Position numbers and translations under genes: made by a program. From Boswellia sacra (Eukaryota > Streptophyta > Magnoliopsida > Sapindales > Burseraceae), in NCBI GenBank assembly GCA_013180625.2, contig SNVD02009519.1, positions 1,178,001 through 1,242,000 of the forward strand: a stretch of DNA of 64,000 bases, written 5' to 3'. Below are positions 1 to 11,248 of the stretch, piece by piece. The notes beneath the pieces were generated by a model. The model was not told the DNA's origin. It was given only the letters and a program-made list of their open reading frames with translations, and did not search any database. Within the stretch, counting starts at the first letter, position 1, and the number at the start of each line of letters is the position of its first letter.

Positions 1-203
1 CAAACACTCAAAGTTAATAAAATCTATGTGGCACAAAATTTGTAAAAGCTAAGGTATAAAATCTGTAAAAGCTAAAGTGAAACTAAGATCGGATTTTAAT
101 GCATTCAACTAATGTTGGTGGTGTGTCCAAGTGCCAACAAGGTAAACTGTGTCTGTGTGCATTATTCTAAATTTCTAATTGCAGTCTAATAGTTTAACTC
201 TGG

Positions 204-380
204 CTGTATTCCTTTTTAACCGTTATGTCTAAATCAGATTAGTGGAATGGAGAAACCATATGGGTTTTAATTCGAAGACAAAAACTTGTGTGTCTGTATT
301 CTTTTTTAACCATTATGTCTAAATCAGATTAGTGGAATGGAGAAACCATATGGGTTTTAATTCGAAGTCAAAAACTTGTG
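204..380. repeat. 90-bp tandem duplication
   Basis: Two nearly identical copies lie head to tail with a 90-bp period (about 204-293 and 294-380). Both contain the stretch ATGTCTAAATCAGATTAG and end in AAAACTTGTG. They differ by only a few substitutions, so the duplication looks recent. No coding potential was seen. Bases 1-203 next to it show no recognisable feature. Confidence 0.85.
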
Positions 381-498
381 TTAATTATCGACTCATAGGA
401 AAATAAAAATAACTAAGCTTACTGGCGAATAAAAATGACCCTTTTGTGGAGTTGGTAGATTTTGAAGAATAAGAAGTACCTCGTGCGGTTTCAAGTTA

Positions 499-668
499 TA
501 CGAGATGGCTAAATCTTCGGTGCATCCGTTGCACCGTGCAACGTGCTGAGCTGGCCTAATGGACAGCAGCCAGCTCCGCTGCTGGAACCGACCTGGCTGT
601 TGCCCATTGGGCCAGCTCGGCACGCTGCACGGTGCAGCAGAGGCACCGAAGTTCTTCTCTACGAGATG
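499..668. mobile_element. Fold-back MITE with 9-bp target-site duplication (Mutator-like)
   Basis: A 152-bp element (508-659) consists largely of two inverted 55-bp arms (515-569 and 597-651), about 85% complementary by eye, around a 27-bp GC-rich loop. The arms begin CTTCGGTGC and end GCACCGAAG. It is flanked on both sides by the exact 9-bp direct repeat TACGAGATG (499-507 and 660-668). A 9-bp duplication is typical of Mutator-like elements, so this is best called a non-autonomous MULE-type MITE. It is much more GC-rich than its surroundings and lies just downstream of the broken E3 ligase gene. Confidence 0.75.
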
Positions 669-1059
669 ACACAAAATCACTGCTTTGGCCTAACGCATTA
701 AATGGGACTTCTCAACCTTTTCCTAAAGATGCATCCTCAAACTAGGCCAATTTTTAAACGCTTGATACAAATGCAGGGAGAAAAATTGGAGAGACATATA
801 AAACCAACTTTTCTATATTTTATATATGGCAGATGTTAAACGTACAAGAACGAGCAAAGAAAACGAAAAACCCATATCTTGGAGTTAAAGGAGTTTATCG
901 TTCTTCAAGCTGTCTGCAAGAGCAGGTCCTTGGCAAATTGGGCAGGCATTCTTCACGAACAGCCATTTCTCAATGCATCCGACATGGTAATCGTGCCCAC
1001 AATTTTTCACCATTCCAACTTCCTCCTCCTCGTACTCTTCCTGCCAATTTCAAACAACA

Positions 1060-1060
<1 letters not shown>

Positions 1061-1092
<32 letters not shown>
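1061..1092. repeat. (AT)n microsatellite
   Basis: An alternating AT tract of about 30 bp in the last intron of the E3 ligase pseudogene, just upstream (in gene sense) of the RING exon acceptor at 1041-1042. The short plus-strand reading frames across it are translation of the repeat only. Confidence 0.9.
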
Positions 1093-1094
<2 letters not shown>

Positions 1095-1229
1095 CTTGCA
1101 TCCTATTGGACATTGTGGTCTGAATCTCTGATGCATCTCAGTTAATAACTTTTTATATTAATGTGGGTGGGAAATTATGCTTACCAGACGGATGGCACAA
1201 GTTCCTTCTTCTTTTCATCTAGATAATAA

Positions 1230-1599
1230 TGATGAGCTCATGCATGATGCATGGAGCTTCTGGAAGGTCCCTCCCATGTCAAAGGGAGGTTACCTACCTC
1301 CAAGGAAAGTCTAAGGGTAGGCAAGGTTAGGTGACCAACCTCACCTACCCCATTGACAATACATGTAGAATTCTCCTATAAATATAGGACGAATTCTGTT
1401 TGAGCAATTTATCGGTGTGAGGCCTCCAGAGAGAGTTAGGATTTAGAACCAGAGAGTTCTGAGAGTGTGAGAGAGCCAGAAGAGCTCCAAGAATTATTTA
1501 GGGGAGTTTTTGTGTAAATCTTGTATATTGAATTTTCTCTATTAATACAAGTGAATTTTCTCCCAAAATCTGTTCTGAGTTTGCATTGCATCCCTAACA
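1230..1599 (+). repeat. 5' LTR of element 1
   Basis: 370 bp, starting TGATGAGCTC and ending CCTAACA. Contains a TATA box (TATAAATA at 1377-1384), the likely promoter of the element. The matching 3' copy is 6346-6715. Confidence 0.95.
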
Positions 1600-1601
1600 A
1601 G

Positions 1602-1613
1602 TGGTATCAGAGC
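1602..1613 (+). other. Primer-binding site (initiator-Met tRNA), element 1
   Basis: TGGTATCAGAGC starts two bases after the LTR. It is the sequence complementary to the 3' end of plant initiator methionine tRNA that copia elements use to prime reverse transcription. Confidence 0.95.
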
Positions 1614-1869
1614 CTCGTTGAGCTCCTGGAACGTCAGAACAGAGAGAAAAAAATTTAGAGAAAATTTGTCCCCTGTTTCTGAAAAATTTCGATTTTTCGG
1701 AAAGTGTTCGAATTCTAAATTTGAAGTGTTATGTGTGTTCGTGATGTCGTGCTGATCATTCTGCAATTTTTCGGAGACCGATCCGACTACCAGAGATGCC
1801 GAACGCGTTGAGGACTTGCACTGCAAGTGGGCTTCACTCGCCTCACGCGCTGCACGCGCGTCTGATGGA

Positions 1870-1970
1870 AGAAGACGACCCACGTCATCCGCCACGTCAG
1901 CAATGCCACGTCAACAGGCCACGTCAACGCCACGTCAGAGACACGTGTCCAGACACTACCACGTCAACAT
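1870..1970 (+). repeat. CACGTCA repeat array in leader of element 1
   Basis: In the untranslated leader, CACGTCA occurs about six times in roughly 100 bp, mostly as CCACGTCA, plus one CACGTGT. The reverse complement TGACGTG contains the TGACG/ACGT core bound by plant bZIP (TGA/ABF type) factors. The related element 2 carries a longer version of the same array. Confidence 0.75.
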
Positions 1971-2306
1971 ATTTTCTGAAATTATGTTTGGCCCCTGTAT
2001 TTATGGATAATTACATTTTGACCCATTGAATTTCTAAAATTTACATTTCAGTCCTTAAAAAATTTCAGTTTGACCCTTGTAGTTCTGGTGAATAATTTAT
2101 GCCCCCCTTTAGTTTCTAAAATTTCAGTTTAGCCCTTAAGAAATTTCAGTTTAGTCCTTAGAATTTCCAAGCTTAGTATTTATTGCATAAAAAGAATTTT
2201 TGAGCCCCGGAAGAGGCTATTCCACCATTTTTGACCGTTCTGGACGTAACGGTGGGCTCAGATTTTTTAAATTCAATTCCCATTTTAGTGAATTAATTAT
2301 TCTAAA

Positions 2307-3089
2307 ATGGAAGAATTATCTGGAGCCATGATTAAATTGACTGCTACCAATTACACACTATGGAGGCCCAGGATGGAGGATTTCCTTAGTTGTAAGGATC
2401 TATATGATCCTATAGAATTTCAAGGGCAGAGACTTGAGACAGAAAAAGAGACAGAGTGAAAGAAAATTAACAGAAAATGCATCGGTCAGATCAGACAATG
2501 GATCGACCACAGTGTCTTCTACCATGTAGCCAAGGAAACAGATGCATATTCTCTATGGACAAAATTAGAGAGTATGTATCAAGCCAAGTCAGCACGGAAC
2601 AAAGTAATCCTGATGAGACGGCTTGTAAACTTGAAGTTGCGAAGTGGAACTCCTGTAGCAGAACATACAAGTGAGTTCCAGAACTTGGTGAATCAGTTGA
2701 CAGCAGTCGAGTTACAGCTTGGAGACGAAGAACAAGCACTTCTACTTCTCAGTTCCCTTCCAGATTCATGGGAGACTTTAGTGGTCTCCATCAGTAATTC
2801 AGCACCCGGAGGCAAACTTACCTTATCATTGGTTAAGGATGCCTTGATGAACGAGGAGGCGAGAAGAAAAGATGCAGGCGCCAGTCAAGATGAAGCCTAC
2901 ATCATGGAGAATCGAGGAAGACAGTCTCGAGGTGAAGACTGGAGAAGAGGTAGAAGCAAAAGCAGAGGTAGATCAACAAACAGAAGGGGCAGGTCAACAG
3001 ATGGGCGAAGACCCACCTACAAATGCTATCACTGTGGCAAAGAGGGTCACATGAAGAAAAATTGTCGCAGTCTTCAGAAGCAGAACTAG
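2307..3089 (+). pseudogene. copia gag (element 1), interrupted
   Basis: The frame opens at ATG 2307 with a copia Gag N-terminus (LTATNYTLWRPRMEDFL) and runs through a UBN2-type capsid region to a CCHC zinc knuckle (CYHCGKEGHMKKNC, 3024-3065) after an Arg/Ser-rich stretch. An in-frame TGA at 2457-2459 replaces an expected Trp codon, and a TAG at 3087-3089 replaces a Gln codon that is intact in element 2. Gag and pol share one reading frame in this family, so the TAG is a mutation and not the natural end of gag. Confidence 0.85.
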
Positions 3090-6000
3090 GAGAGTTCACA
3101 GGCATATAGTAATGAAGAGCCACGAGTTACAGTGGTAGAAGATGTGACCATTTGTGCAGAAGAGACGTGCTTTCACATAGCAGACCAAGGAGTAGAATGG
3201 GTAATTGACACAGCAGCTTCCTGTTACGTCACTCCTTACAGAGAGATCTTCACCACGTACAAAGTAGGAGACTTTGAGATAGTGAAGATGGGAAACAACA
3301 GCACCGCCAAAATTATGGGAATTGGTGATGTTCAATTCCAAACGAACGTCGGATGCAAAATAACATTGAAGGACGTTCGTCATGTGCCAGATCTACGACT
3401 CAACTTGCTCTCGGTAAAAGCCTTTGATCAGCAAGGTTATGAGAGCTGCTTCACCAATGGTACATGGAAAATGTTGAAAGGGGTCATGGTGGTTGCTCGA
3501 GGTAAATTATGTGATAATCTTTACAGGACTCATGTAAAGATAAATGGAGAGAGCCTTCATATAGCAGAACACATGGTACATCTGGATTTGTGGCATAAAA
3601 GGCTCGGTCACATAGGTGAGAAGGGTTTATCAACTCTTCAGAAGAAGAAGCCGATCACTGTTTCCAAGGATGCAGCGTCTCATCCTTGCGACTATTGTTT
3701 GTACGAAAAACAACGGAGGGTGTCATTCAGCTCCTCATCAGTGAAGAAATCAAAGTTATTGAAGCTAGTACACAGTGATGTATGCGGACCTCTCGAAGTC
3801 GAGTCCTTAGGCGGCAAAAGGTATTTCTTGACCTTTATTGATGATACATCTCGGAAAGTGTGGGTGTATTTCCTCAGGACGAAGGATGAAGTTCTGGAGA
3901 AGTTCAAAGAGTTTCACGCCATGGTAGAACGTGAAACAGGTAAGAAATTAAAATGCCTTCGATCAGATAACGGAGGCGGAGTATACCTCGAGAGAGTTAA
4001 ATGCTTACTGTCGGAGATATGGCATTCGACATGAAAGAACAGGTCCCACACACACCACAACATAATGGAGTGGCCGAGAGGATGAATCAACCATCATGGA
4101 ACGAAGTCAGAAGCATGCTCAGATTGGCTAAGTTACCCAAGCCATTCAGGGGGGAGGCAGTTCGCACCCCTGTTACTTAATCAACAGAGCACCATCGGCG
4201 CCACTGAACTTCGAGATTCCAGAAAAGGTATGGTCTAACAAAAAGCCCTCCTATAATCATTTGAAAGTGTTTGGCTGTTTAGCTTTCGTACATGTATCCA
4301 AAGAGCTCAGACAGAAGCTCGATGTAAGACTGTTCCATGTATCTTCATCGGTTATGGAGATGAAGAATTCGGATACAGATTATGGGATCTCAAAGAAAAG
4401 AAAGTCATCCGGAGTAGAGATGTCGTGTTCCATGAAGACCAAACATATGAAGACGCTGAAAAGACAACAATATCTAAAAATCTCACTAGCAGTGCCCCAG
4501 ATATTGTTACAGATTCAACACCAAATGCCACAAGAAATGATGAAGTACCAGAAGAAATTCCAGAAGCAGATCAGGAGGAGGAAAATGAAGAGATTGCTAA
4601 GCCGGGGGAGCCACAATCACCTATAGAAACTACTGTACCTCCTGGAAATGAAGAACCTCAGCTATGACGATCTGAGCGAGGTCGGATTCCATCGAGGAGA
4701 TATCCGGAATCAGAATATACACTGCTTACTGATGAAGGGGAGCCAGAAAGCTTTCATGAAGCTTTATCTTATCCAGACAAAGAACGATGGCTGCATGCAA
4801 TGCGAGATGAGATGAATTCTCTAGAGAAGAATAAAACCTATGAACTGGTCGAGCTCTCAGACGGAAAGAAGGCACTGAAGAACAAGTGGGTATTCAAGCT
4901 CAAGAAAGATAGAACAGGAAAGGTGATGAAGCACAAAGCCCGATTGGTGGTAAAATGATTCCTTCAGCAGAAAGGAATTGACTTTGACGAGATCTTCTCA
5001 CCGGTAGTAAAAATGTCCTCAATCTGCGTCATCTTCGGATTGACCGTAAGTCTTGATTTAGAGCTTGAACAGATGGATGTGAAGACAGCATTTCTTCATG
5101 GAGACTTGCATGAAGAAATCTACATGGAGCAGCTAGAAGGATTCGGGGTTCAAGGAAAAGAAAACCTCGTATGCAAGCTTAAAAAGAGCTTGTATGGCCT
5201 CAAACAAGCATCAAGGCAATGATACAAGAAGTTTGACTCTTTCATGGTGAGTCATGGGTACAAAAGAACCGCTGCAGACCAGTGTGTCTACTTCCAGAAA
5301 CTTCCAGGTGGAGACTTTGTTGTATTAATGATATATGTGGACGACATGCTGATCGTCGGGAAGGATGCAACAAAAATAAAGCAGCTGAAGAAGGAACTTT
5401 AAAAAACCTTCGATATGAAGGACTTGGGACCAGCTCAGCAAATCTTGGGGATGCACATTCGTCGAGACAGGAAACAGAAGAAATTATGGCTGTCTCAGGA
5501 GAAATATGTTGAACGGGTGATTCAAAGGTTTAACATGGATGGTGCTAAGCCAGTTAGTGTACCACTGGCTAATTATTTCAAGCTGAGCAAGAGATTATGT
5601 CCCTCATCTAAGAAAGAGATAGAGGACATGGCATCAGTGCCCTATTCTTCTGCTGTAGGAAGTTTGATGTATGTCATGGTGTGTACAAGGCTAGATATTG
5701 CTCATGCTGTAGGAGTCGTGAGCAGATTTCTTTCCAATCCAGGGAAAGAACATTGGGAGGCAGTCAAGTGGATTCTTAGATACCTAAAAGGTACCTCGAA
5801 GATATGCTTGTGTTACGGGAGAGCTGATCCAATCTTGGAAGGCTATACATATTCAGATATGGCCAGAGATCCTGACAGTAGGAAATCTACATCAGGTTTT
5901 GTTTACACTTTTGCAGGGGGAGCTGTGTCATGGCAGTCAAGACTACAGAAGTGTGTTGCGCTATCCACAACAGATGCAGAATACATTGCCGCAGCGGAAG

Positions 6001-6299
6001 CTGGAAAATAAATGTTGTGGTTGAAGCGGTTTCTCCAAGAACTTGGGATTGAGCAAAAGGAGTACAAAGTACACTGTGATAGTCAAAGTGCTCTGGATTT
6101 GAGCAAGAATTCAGTGTACCATTCTCGAACGAAGCATATCGACATCCGCTATCATTAGATACGCGAGGTGATGGACAAACAACTGTTGAAACTAGTGAAA
6201 ATCCATACTAAAGAGAATCCAACCGACATGTTAACAAAAGTAGTCACCAGAGATAAGTTAGAACTATGCAGAGACATAGTTGGACTAGAAACTGTCTGA
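3090..6299 (+). pseudogene. copia pol polyprotein (element 1), degenerate
   Basis: Domains in order: aspartic protease (VIDTAAS near 3205), GAG-pre-integrase zinc domain (LWHKRLGH...CDYC, about 3590-3700), integrase core (HSDVCGP, then SDNGG near 3965), reverse transcriptase ([12 protein letters not shown] near 5075; YVDDML near 5335) and RNase H (DAEYIAAAEAGK near 5975), ending in TGA at 6297-6299. A frameshift near 3975-4080 breaks the integrase, and in-frame stops occur near 4666, 4957, 5221, 5401, 6009 and 6157. The longest uninterrupted pieces are 3132-4034 and 5415-6011. It cannot make an active polyprotein. Confidence 0.92.
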
Positions 6300-6332
6300 T
6301 TACTTTTGTAGTTATCCTCTTTCACATGGGAT

Positions 6333-6344
6333 GGAGGGGGAGAA
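6333..6344 (+). other. Polypurine tract, element 1
   Basis: An uninterrupted purine run (GGAGGGGGAGAA) one base before the 3' LTR, the expected plus-strand primer for reverse transcription. Confidence 0.85.
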
Positions 6345-6345
6345 T

Positions 6346-6715
6346 TGATGAGCTCATGCATGATGCATGGAGCCTCTGGAAGGTCCCTCCCATGTCAAAG
6401 GGAGCTTACCTACCTCCAAGGAAAGTGTAAGGGTAGACAAGGTTAGGTGACCAACGTCACTTATTCCATTGACAATACATGTAGAATTCTCCTATAAATA
6501 TAGGACGAATTCTGTTTGAGCAATGCATCAGTGTGAGGACTCCAGAGAGAGTTAGGATTCAGAACCAGAGAGTTCTGAGAGTGTGAGAGAGCAAGGAGAG
6601 CTCCAGGATTTATTTAGGGGAGTTTTTGTGTAAATCTTATATATTAAATTTTCTTTGTTAATACAAGTGAATTTTCTCCTAAAATCTGTTCTGAGTTTGC
6701 ATTGTATCCCCAACA
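6346..6715 (+). repeat. 3' LTR of element 1
   Basis: 370 bp, same length as the 5' LTR and about 94% identical by eye. Followed at once by the duplicated AATAA (6716-6720) and then by the interrupted E3 ligase exon on the minus strand. Confidence 0.95.
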
Positions 6716-8607
6716 AATAACAAGTTATCTTTGCCAAGCACTTTGAAATCACATCTTTCGACAGTCCGGTGCTTACATTTCCTATCCTTTCTCCTAGAGA
6801 AAGTAGTTCCTGCATGCAGCCGCCAATAGTTCAGTGTGGATTCGAGATGGAGAAATAACAGAAGAAAACAGGACATTTATCAATAAAATCATATACTAAC
6901 TTCGTAACTCAAGTTGGCTATGTCTAGCCTCAGGTCCCTATACTGGTCAAACAAATTTCTCGAAGCATATGGGAAAGACCGATTCACCATCATTTGGGCC
7001 TGCAATAACGTAACACAAGTATGTCATCAACAGATAAGCGTCGCTCTTTGCAGGGAAAATATATTAAAAAAATTACACACCTCAGATCCCGTTTGATCAC
7101 AAGCATTAGCGTCCACAGCATTTGAGAGTGACTGGAATCTCTCCTCAGCTACCCTTCCCCTCGTGTTCAAATGATTGTTACGCCACCCTTCAGCAGAAAG
7201 TGGCCTTGAATATCGAGAAGAAAAAGATTTATAGCGAAATTGTGTGATATTTTCCAAGCAAGCTGATCCTTGTCCTGTGTCAGATGTATTAAGACCAGCC
7301 CCACACGAGGGAATAGTTCTTCGAGAGTAACCATTGCAGTAGTTCCTTGGAGCATGTTCATGGAGAGCTTGAGGGTGAGTTCGGGGTAAAAATGGATTTC
7401 TGTTCGAATAGTAATCGTGGCTGTAACCAGAAACATCAGTAGCAACTCCTCTGGCAGAGTTCTGATTCATCTCATGCACGGAGCCCAGGCCTCCTGCGAG
7501 TTCTCAAGTCTTAGATTTAGCAAAGAAAGAGTACACGTAAGAAGCAGTACAACTTAAGCTAACCTGAAGTTTGAAACCTTCCATGTGAGGCAGAGAACAC
7601 ACTAAAATGGTTCAGATCATAAGTGGTTGCACCAATATCTAAACGTGTAACATCCATTGCCCCAAAATGGTTACGAGCTGTTGAATAATAGCTGTGAGAA
7701 AAATAATTTGGTGGATATGTTCTTCTTGGGATGTTTTCCAAATCAAGTCCATATCGACCTCTCACATTCCTTGAAGGGTCTTCATAGTCAATTAGGAGTC
7801 CACAATCCCTATATCGAGGTGAACCTATGTAACCGGAAGGAGGATTTTGACAACCTGAAGTTGGTTGCCCTATGTGAAACTCGAAAGAGCTGCAGGAACA
7901 TCCTACATTATAGTATCTGCTTGGGCTGTGCCTCTCACAGGCTACAGAAATTTCGGGCCTTTTTCTTTTATGTACCGCTCATCCAGCTTCCTGGGTGTGA
8001 TCCAGTAAACCACTTTCAACTTTATCAATAGTGTCCCAGTTGGAGTGACCGGAACTGTTGTGGATAAAATTATTTTCTGGTGATGCAAAAAACCTCCCAT
8101 CAGCAGGAAATTGTTGAAAACTTTGATAAAATTGCCATGAAACAGCGGCCTGGACTTGTGGACCTTTAGATAGAAAACTTGATGAAGAATGTCCAAATGG
8201 CCTGAAGTCCAAGTCTTGCTGTGCAGGAGAGTACAGTCTATCTGTTGGGATATTTTCCGTTGTATAAAAAGAGGAACCATTTTCTGGAGCAAAAGCCCTT
8301 CCTGTCATCTCACATAGAGAATAAGCAACATAGTGGCAATACTAATCCATGAAATGACTCGAATAACAATAAGATTCAGAGATTAACAACCCATGCATAG
8401 TTAATCCACAAAATGAAGAATCACCATTAGAAAAAGGACTAGTACCCATATGTATATAAGAATGTTCAGCTGTTTTACTAGCATGTGGCTGACGATAGCC
8501 TATCCCAAACCCTTGTTGTGCTACGTTGGATCGGCATCTATGCTCCATGGACCCTCACACTGCCAGCTAATTCAGGCTCTGGAACCAGGGTAGGAGAGCA
8601 AACAAAC

Positions 8608-11248
8608 CTGCAAATACCAAAAAGTGCACTCAGGAATTACTGTAGTTGTTACTTCCTCCCACATTCATAATACCATTCAAGAATGCATGAGAAGTGTTAC
8701 AGAAGAGCCACAAGAATTGAGAGACAGATTGGGTTAAAAAATTCACCAAATAAACTATTTGCAGAGACTTTGTTGAATACTGGATGGAGACATATGAGAG
8801 CAAAGAAGGAAAACATCAGTTAGACAAAAGAAAATCGTATAACATGAATTTCAGGACTCCTACTTCCAGATCGTCTATTAACGGAAAAGCATGCGCGTAT
8901 ATGAAAAGAAATGATCATTGATAAATAATAATAAGGATATATTAAAAGATTAATTACTTTCTAAGAGGTTTGACTTAGCAAAAACTTAAGTGGCAAGAGG
9001 TTGCATTACAGTTTTACCTCAATTATGGATTCAAATCTTATCTATTAAAAACAAAATCAAAACAATCAAATCCATTTAACATAATATAGTGTAAGGAATA
9101 TGTAGAGATCATCCTTTTGACGATTTGGAACCTAATATGTTGCCTCCTTACAAAATTAGCGAATGCAATAGTCGAGGAATTATAATTCTTCACTAAATCT
9201 TTTAGAGAAAAGAACTTCTATTATGAAGGAGAAGTACAAGAAAACAAAGTGAGGATTAAAATATCCTCGGGAGAGGATAATGACAGACAGTAGTGACAAT
9301 TTTTTATTTTGAATTGTTTTGTTACAGGAAACCTTCAGGACGGACAACACACTGCTAAAATAGCAGCCCAAACTTCCCCCTAAAATCTGAAACTGCCATC
9401 GAGTACGTACAAAATAATCTCTAGGCAGCCAGAGGCCTGAATGGAGAACAACCAGATCCTCAAAAGTCCTCAATCAAATGCTAGAAGTTGCAATCAGCAT
9501 CCGGAGTCACCAGAAGTTACCACTACCAGCATATCTAAATAAGGCAAAAAAAGATTACGAACAAGTTTCTTCCCTCCACAATGAGCTCCAACTTTAGTTT
9601 ACGATGCACAACATGCACAAGCAAGTCCAATACAATTTACAACACACATATACAACCTTATTGATATTTTCTCATGCCTTTAACTTAAAAGAAAAGTTTC
9701 TTTCATAATACAAATTCATACATAATAATATTGAAACTGTAGCAAATCCCAAGATAGTGCACAATCGAGATCTTGCTAGCTCCAGCTTTATCGTTTATAT
9801 GCTTTGGTGTAATTGCAAGCTTTTCCATCCAAATCTCATTAAAAAAAAAAAAAAACTATTGGAGGCCAAGGCTAAACTGTAAAAATATCGTATCATCACT
9901 TCTCCAGCACATTCCAAGTTTCCAACCACGCACATACGATAAAATACAAGTCCAACACCTCAAATATAAAAATAAAAGAAAGCGATTTCACTTGCAAACA
10001 CACAAATAAGAGAAAAGGAAAATAATAACATTCATGTATTCTTTCCTCCTATTACACCAGTGACAATCAGTCCATTTAATTTTAAAAGAATTGTTGGAAT
10101 CCCAGCAATCCGTAAAAAAAATTGAAACTCTGTACAGTGCGAGGGGAAGTTGATTGATCAGCCGGTGATTTTGATTATTGAAAGTAGCTTTACCTGGAAA
10201 AGAACCTGGACCGTTCGATTCAACGTTGACTCAAAAGGTAAAAAGATCTGACAGTGGAGACCGGAGAGAGGAAAAAGAATTACAGGTGCCCGTTGTTTTT
10301 TAGAAAATTGGTGTCTGATGAAGAATAAGAGAGAAAGTAGAGCCTTTTCAAATAAGGATAATTTAGATGTGTATATGAATTGATTTGATGTAATATAAAT
10401 AAAAAGATGAATGTGAGGGAAAAAAAATCCATTTGTAAATGAGTTTGAAGAAGATTGGATAGGAATATAAGAAAAATGTTAAAGGAGCAGAATCTGACGT
10501 GGTTTGAGCTGTGTGAGCGTCTTAGGAGACTTTTCTTGCAATGCATGGCTCTAAATCGTCAGTTATCGTCTAAGAATATGCCAATTTAATTTTCTCACGA
10601 TTATGCATTATTTAAAATAAGGAATATTTTATTTTATCAAATTTTAATAATTAATTCAATATTACATTCTAACGAATTAACTCAAGTTACAACCTTAGAA
10701 GAAAAATCATATTAACACAAAACCAACTATTAATTTAGTTTGTCATATCAATGCATCTAGATTAACAAAAAAAAAAAATGAAAATCAAAAAGTAAAAGGG
10801 GTATACATAAAGAATCTCATCGTTGGCAGAAAAATTGCCTTTCCAAGGAGATGGTTTACATAGAGTCGTAGTCATGGACATGGAAATTCATCTGTTCAAA
10901 GTTAAGAATACACAAATAAGCATTTCCCCAAGATCACAAAGGCAACAAAAGAAGGAAAAACCAGAAAGAAATCAAATGTACACTTTTGTAGGACATATCA
11001 GGGCACTTCTGTCCATTTCTATTCTACATATAGAGAGCAAGGGCACAGATGTGTCATTGTGAGAAACAATAACATATAGAATGGTAAAATTTGTACTGAC
11101 GGTCATAATCCACAGCAAAATGCCGAACAAAACTATCAACCAGGGAAAAAAAAAAATCTATCTCCAAACATTGCACAACATCTGAAGTTGTCAAGGAATG
11201 AACACAATCGCAATGTTTTGTCTGGCTTTGAGATTCATTCTCCATCTA
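8608..11248. other. Upstream region of E3 ligase pseudogene and spacer
   Basis: No coding exon was found. A plausible minus-strand non-coding leader exon ends at a donor near 10194, and its acceptor is at 8608-8609, just above the ligase start exon. The rest is AT-rich and contains poly-A tracts near 9841 and 10769. The 3' flank of the RBL19-like gene begins at its stop codon at 11249. Short reading frames here have no recognisable domains. Confidence 0.5.

Larger units (their letters stand above)
1230..6715 (+). mobile_element. Ty1/copia LTR retrotransposon, element 1 (degenerate)
   Basis: Complete element of 5,486 bp with 370-bp LTRs at both ends (1230-1599, 6346-6715), each TG...CA, flanked by the 5-bp duplication AATAA (1225-1229 and 6716-6720). 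It has an initiator-Met primer site, a polypurine tract, and gag then protease, integrase, reverse transcriptase and RNase H in copia order. The LTRs differ at about two dozen positions (about 6%), and the coding region carries many stops and frameshifts, so it is an old, inactive copy. It is inserted in an exon of the minus-strand E3 ligase gene. It is the same family as the element at 29061-34606: the internal regions are very similar, but the 5' halves of the LTRs differ. Confidence 0.96.
885..8548 (-). pseudogene. RING-H2 E3 ubiquitin ligase (ZFP1/MBR-like), broken by a copia insertion
   Basis: Minus-strand exons read by eye: 8446-8548 (start; 5' UTR to 8607), 7564-8301, 7081-7493, 6901-6999, 6716-6809 continued at 1185-1229 across the inserted element, and 885-1040. 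A possible upstream non-coding exon has a donor at about 10194. Family landmarks are a Ser/Asn-rich N-terminal part, NLFDQYRDLRLDI, ELLSLGERIGNVSTGLS, and a C-terminal RING half with CGHDYHVGCIEKWL and CPIC, ending in TAA at 885. Members of this family are RING-H2 ligases of about 500-550 residues acting in ubiquitin transfer. Lesions seen: a 5.5-kb copia element inside the exon before the RING; an in-frame TGA at 7979-7981; a one-base deletion near 1200-1224; and Arg in place of a zinc-binding Cys (about 1190). The gene cannot encode an intact ligase. All upstream exon phases still close, so the decay is fairly recent. Confidence 0.82.

Noticed and set aside
833..1145. Plus-strand frames of 88-96 codons
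   Set aside because: They are antisense to the RING exon and translate the AT microsatellite.
3087..3089. TAG between gag and pol of element 1 as programmed stop readthrough
   Set aside because: Element 2 of the same family has CAG at this codon and keeps gag and pol in one frame, so the TAG is a simple mutation.
4261..4626. 121-codon frame inside element 1
   Set aside because: It starts in the frame of the integrase C-terminal region but soon drifts out of it through a frameshift; the native reading continues in another frame (4425-4667), so it is not a separate gene.
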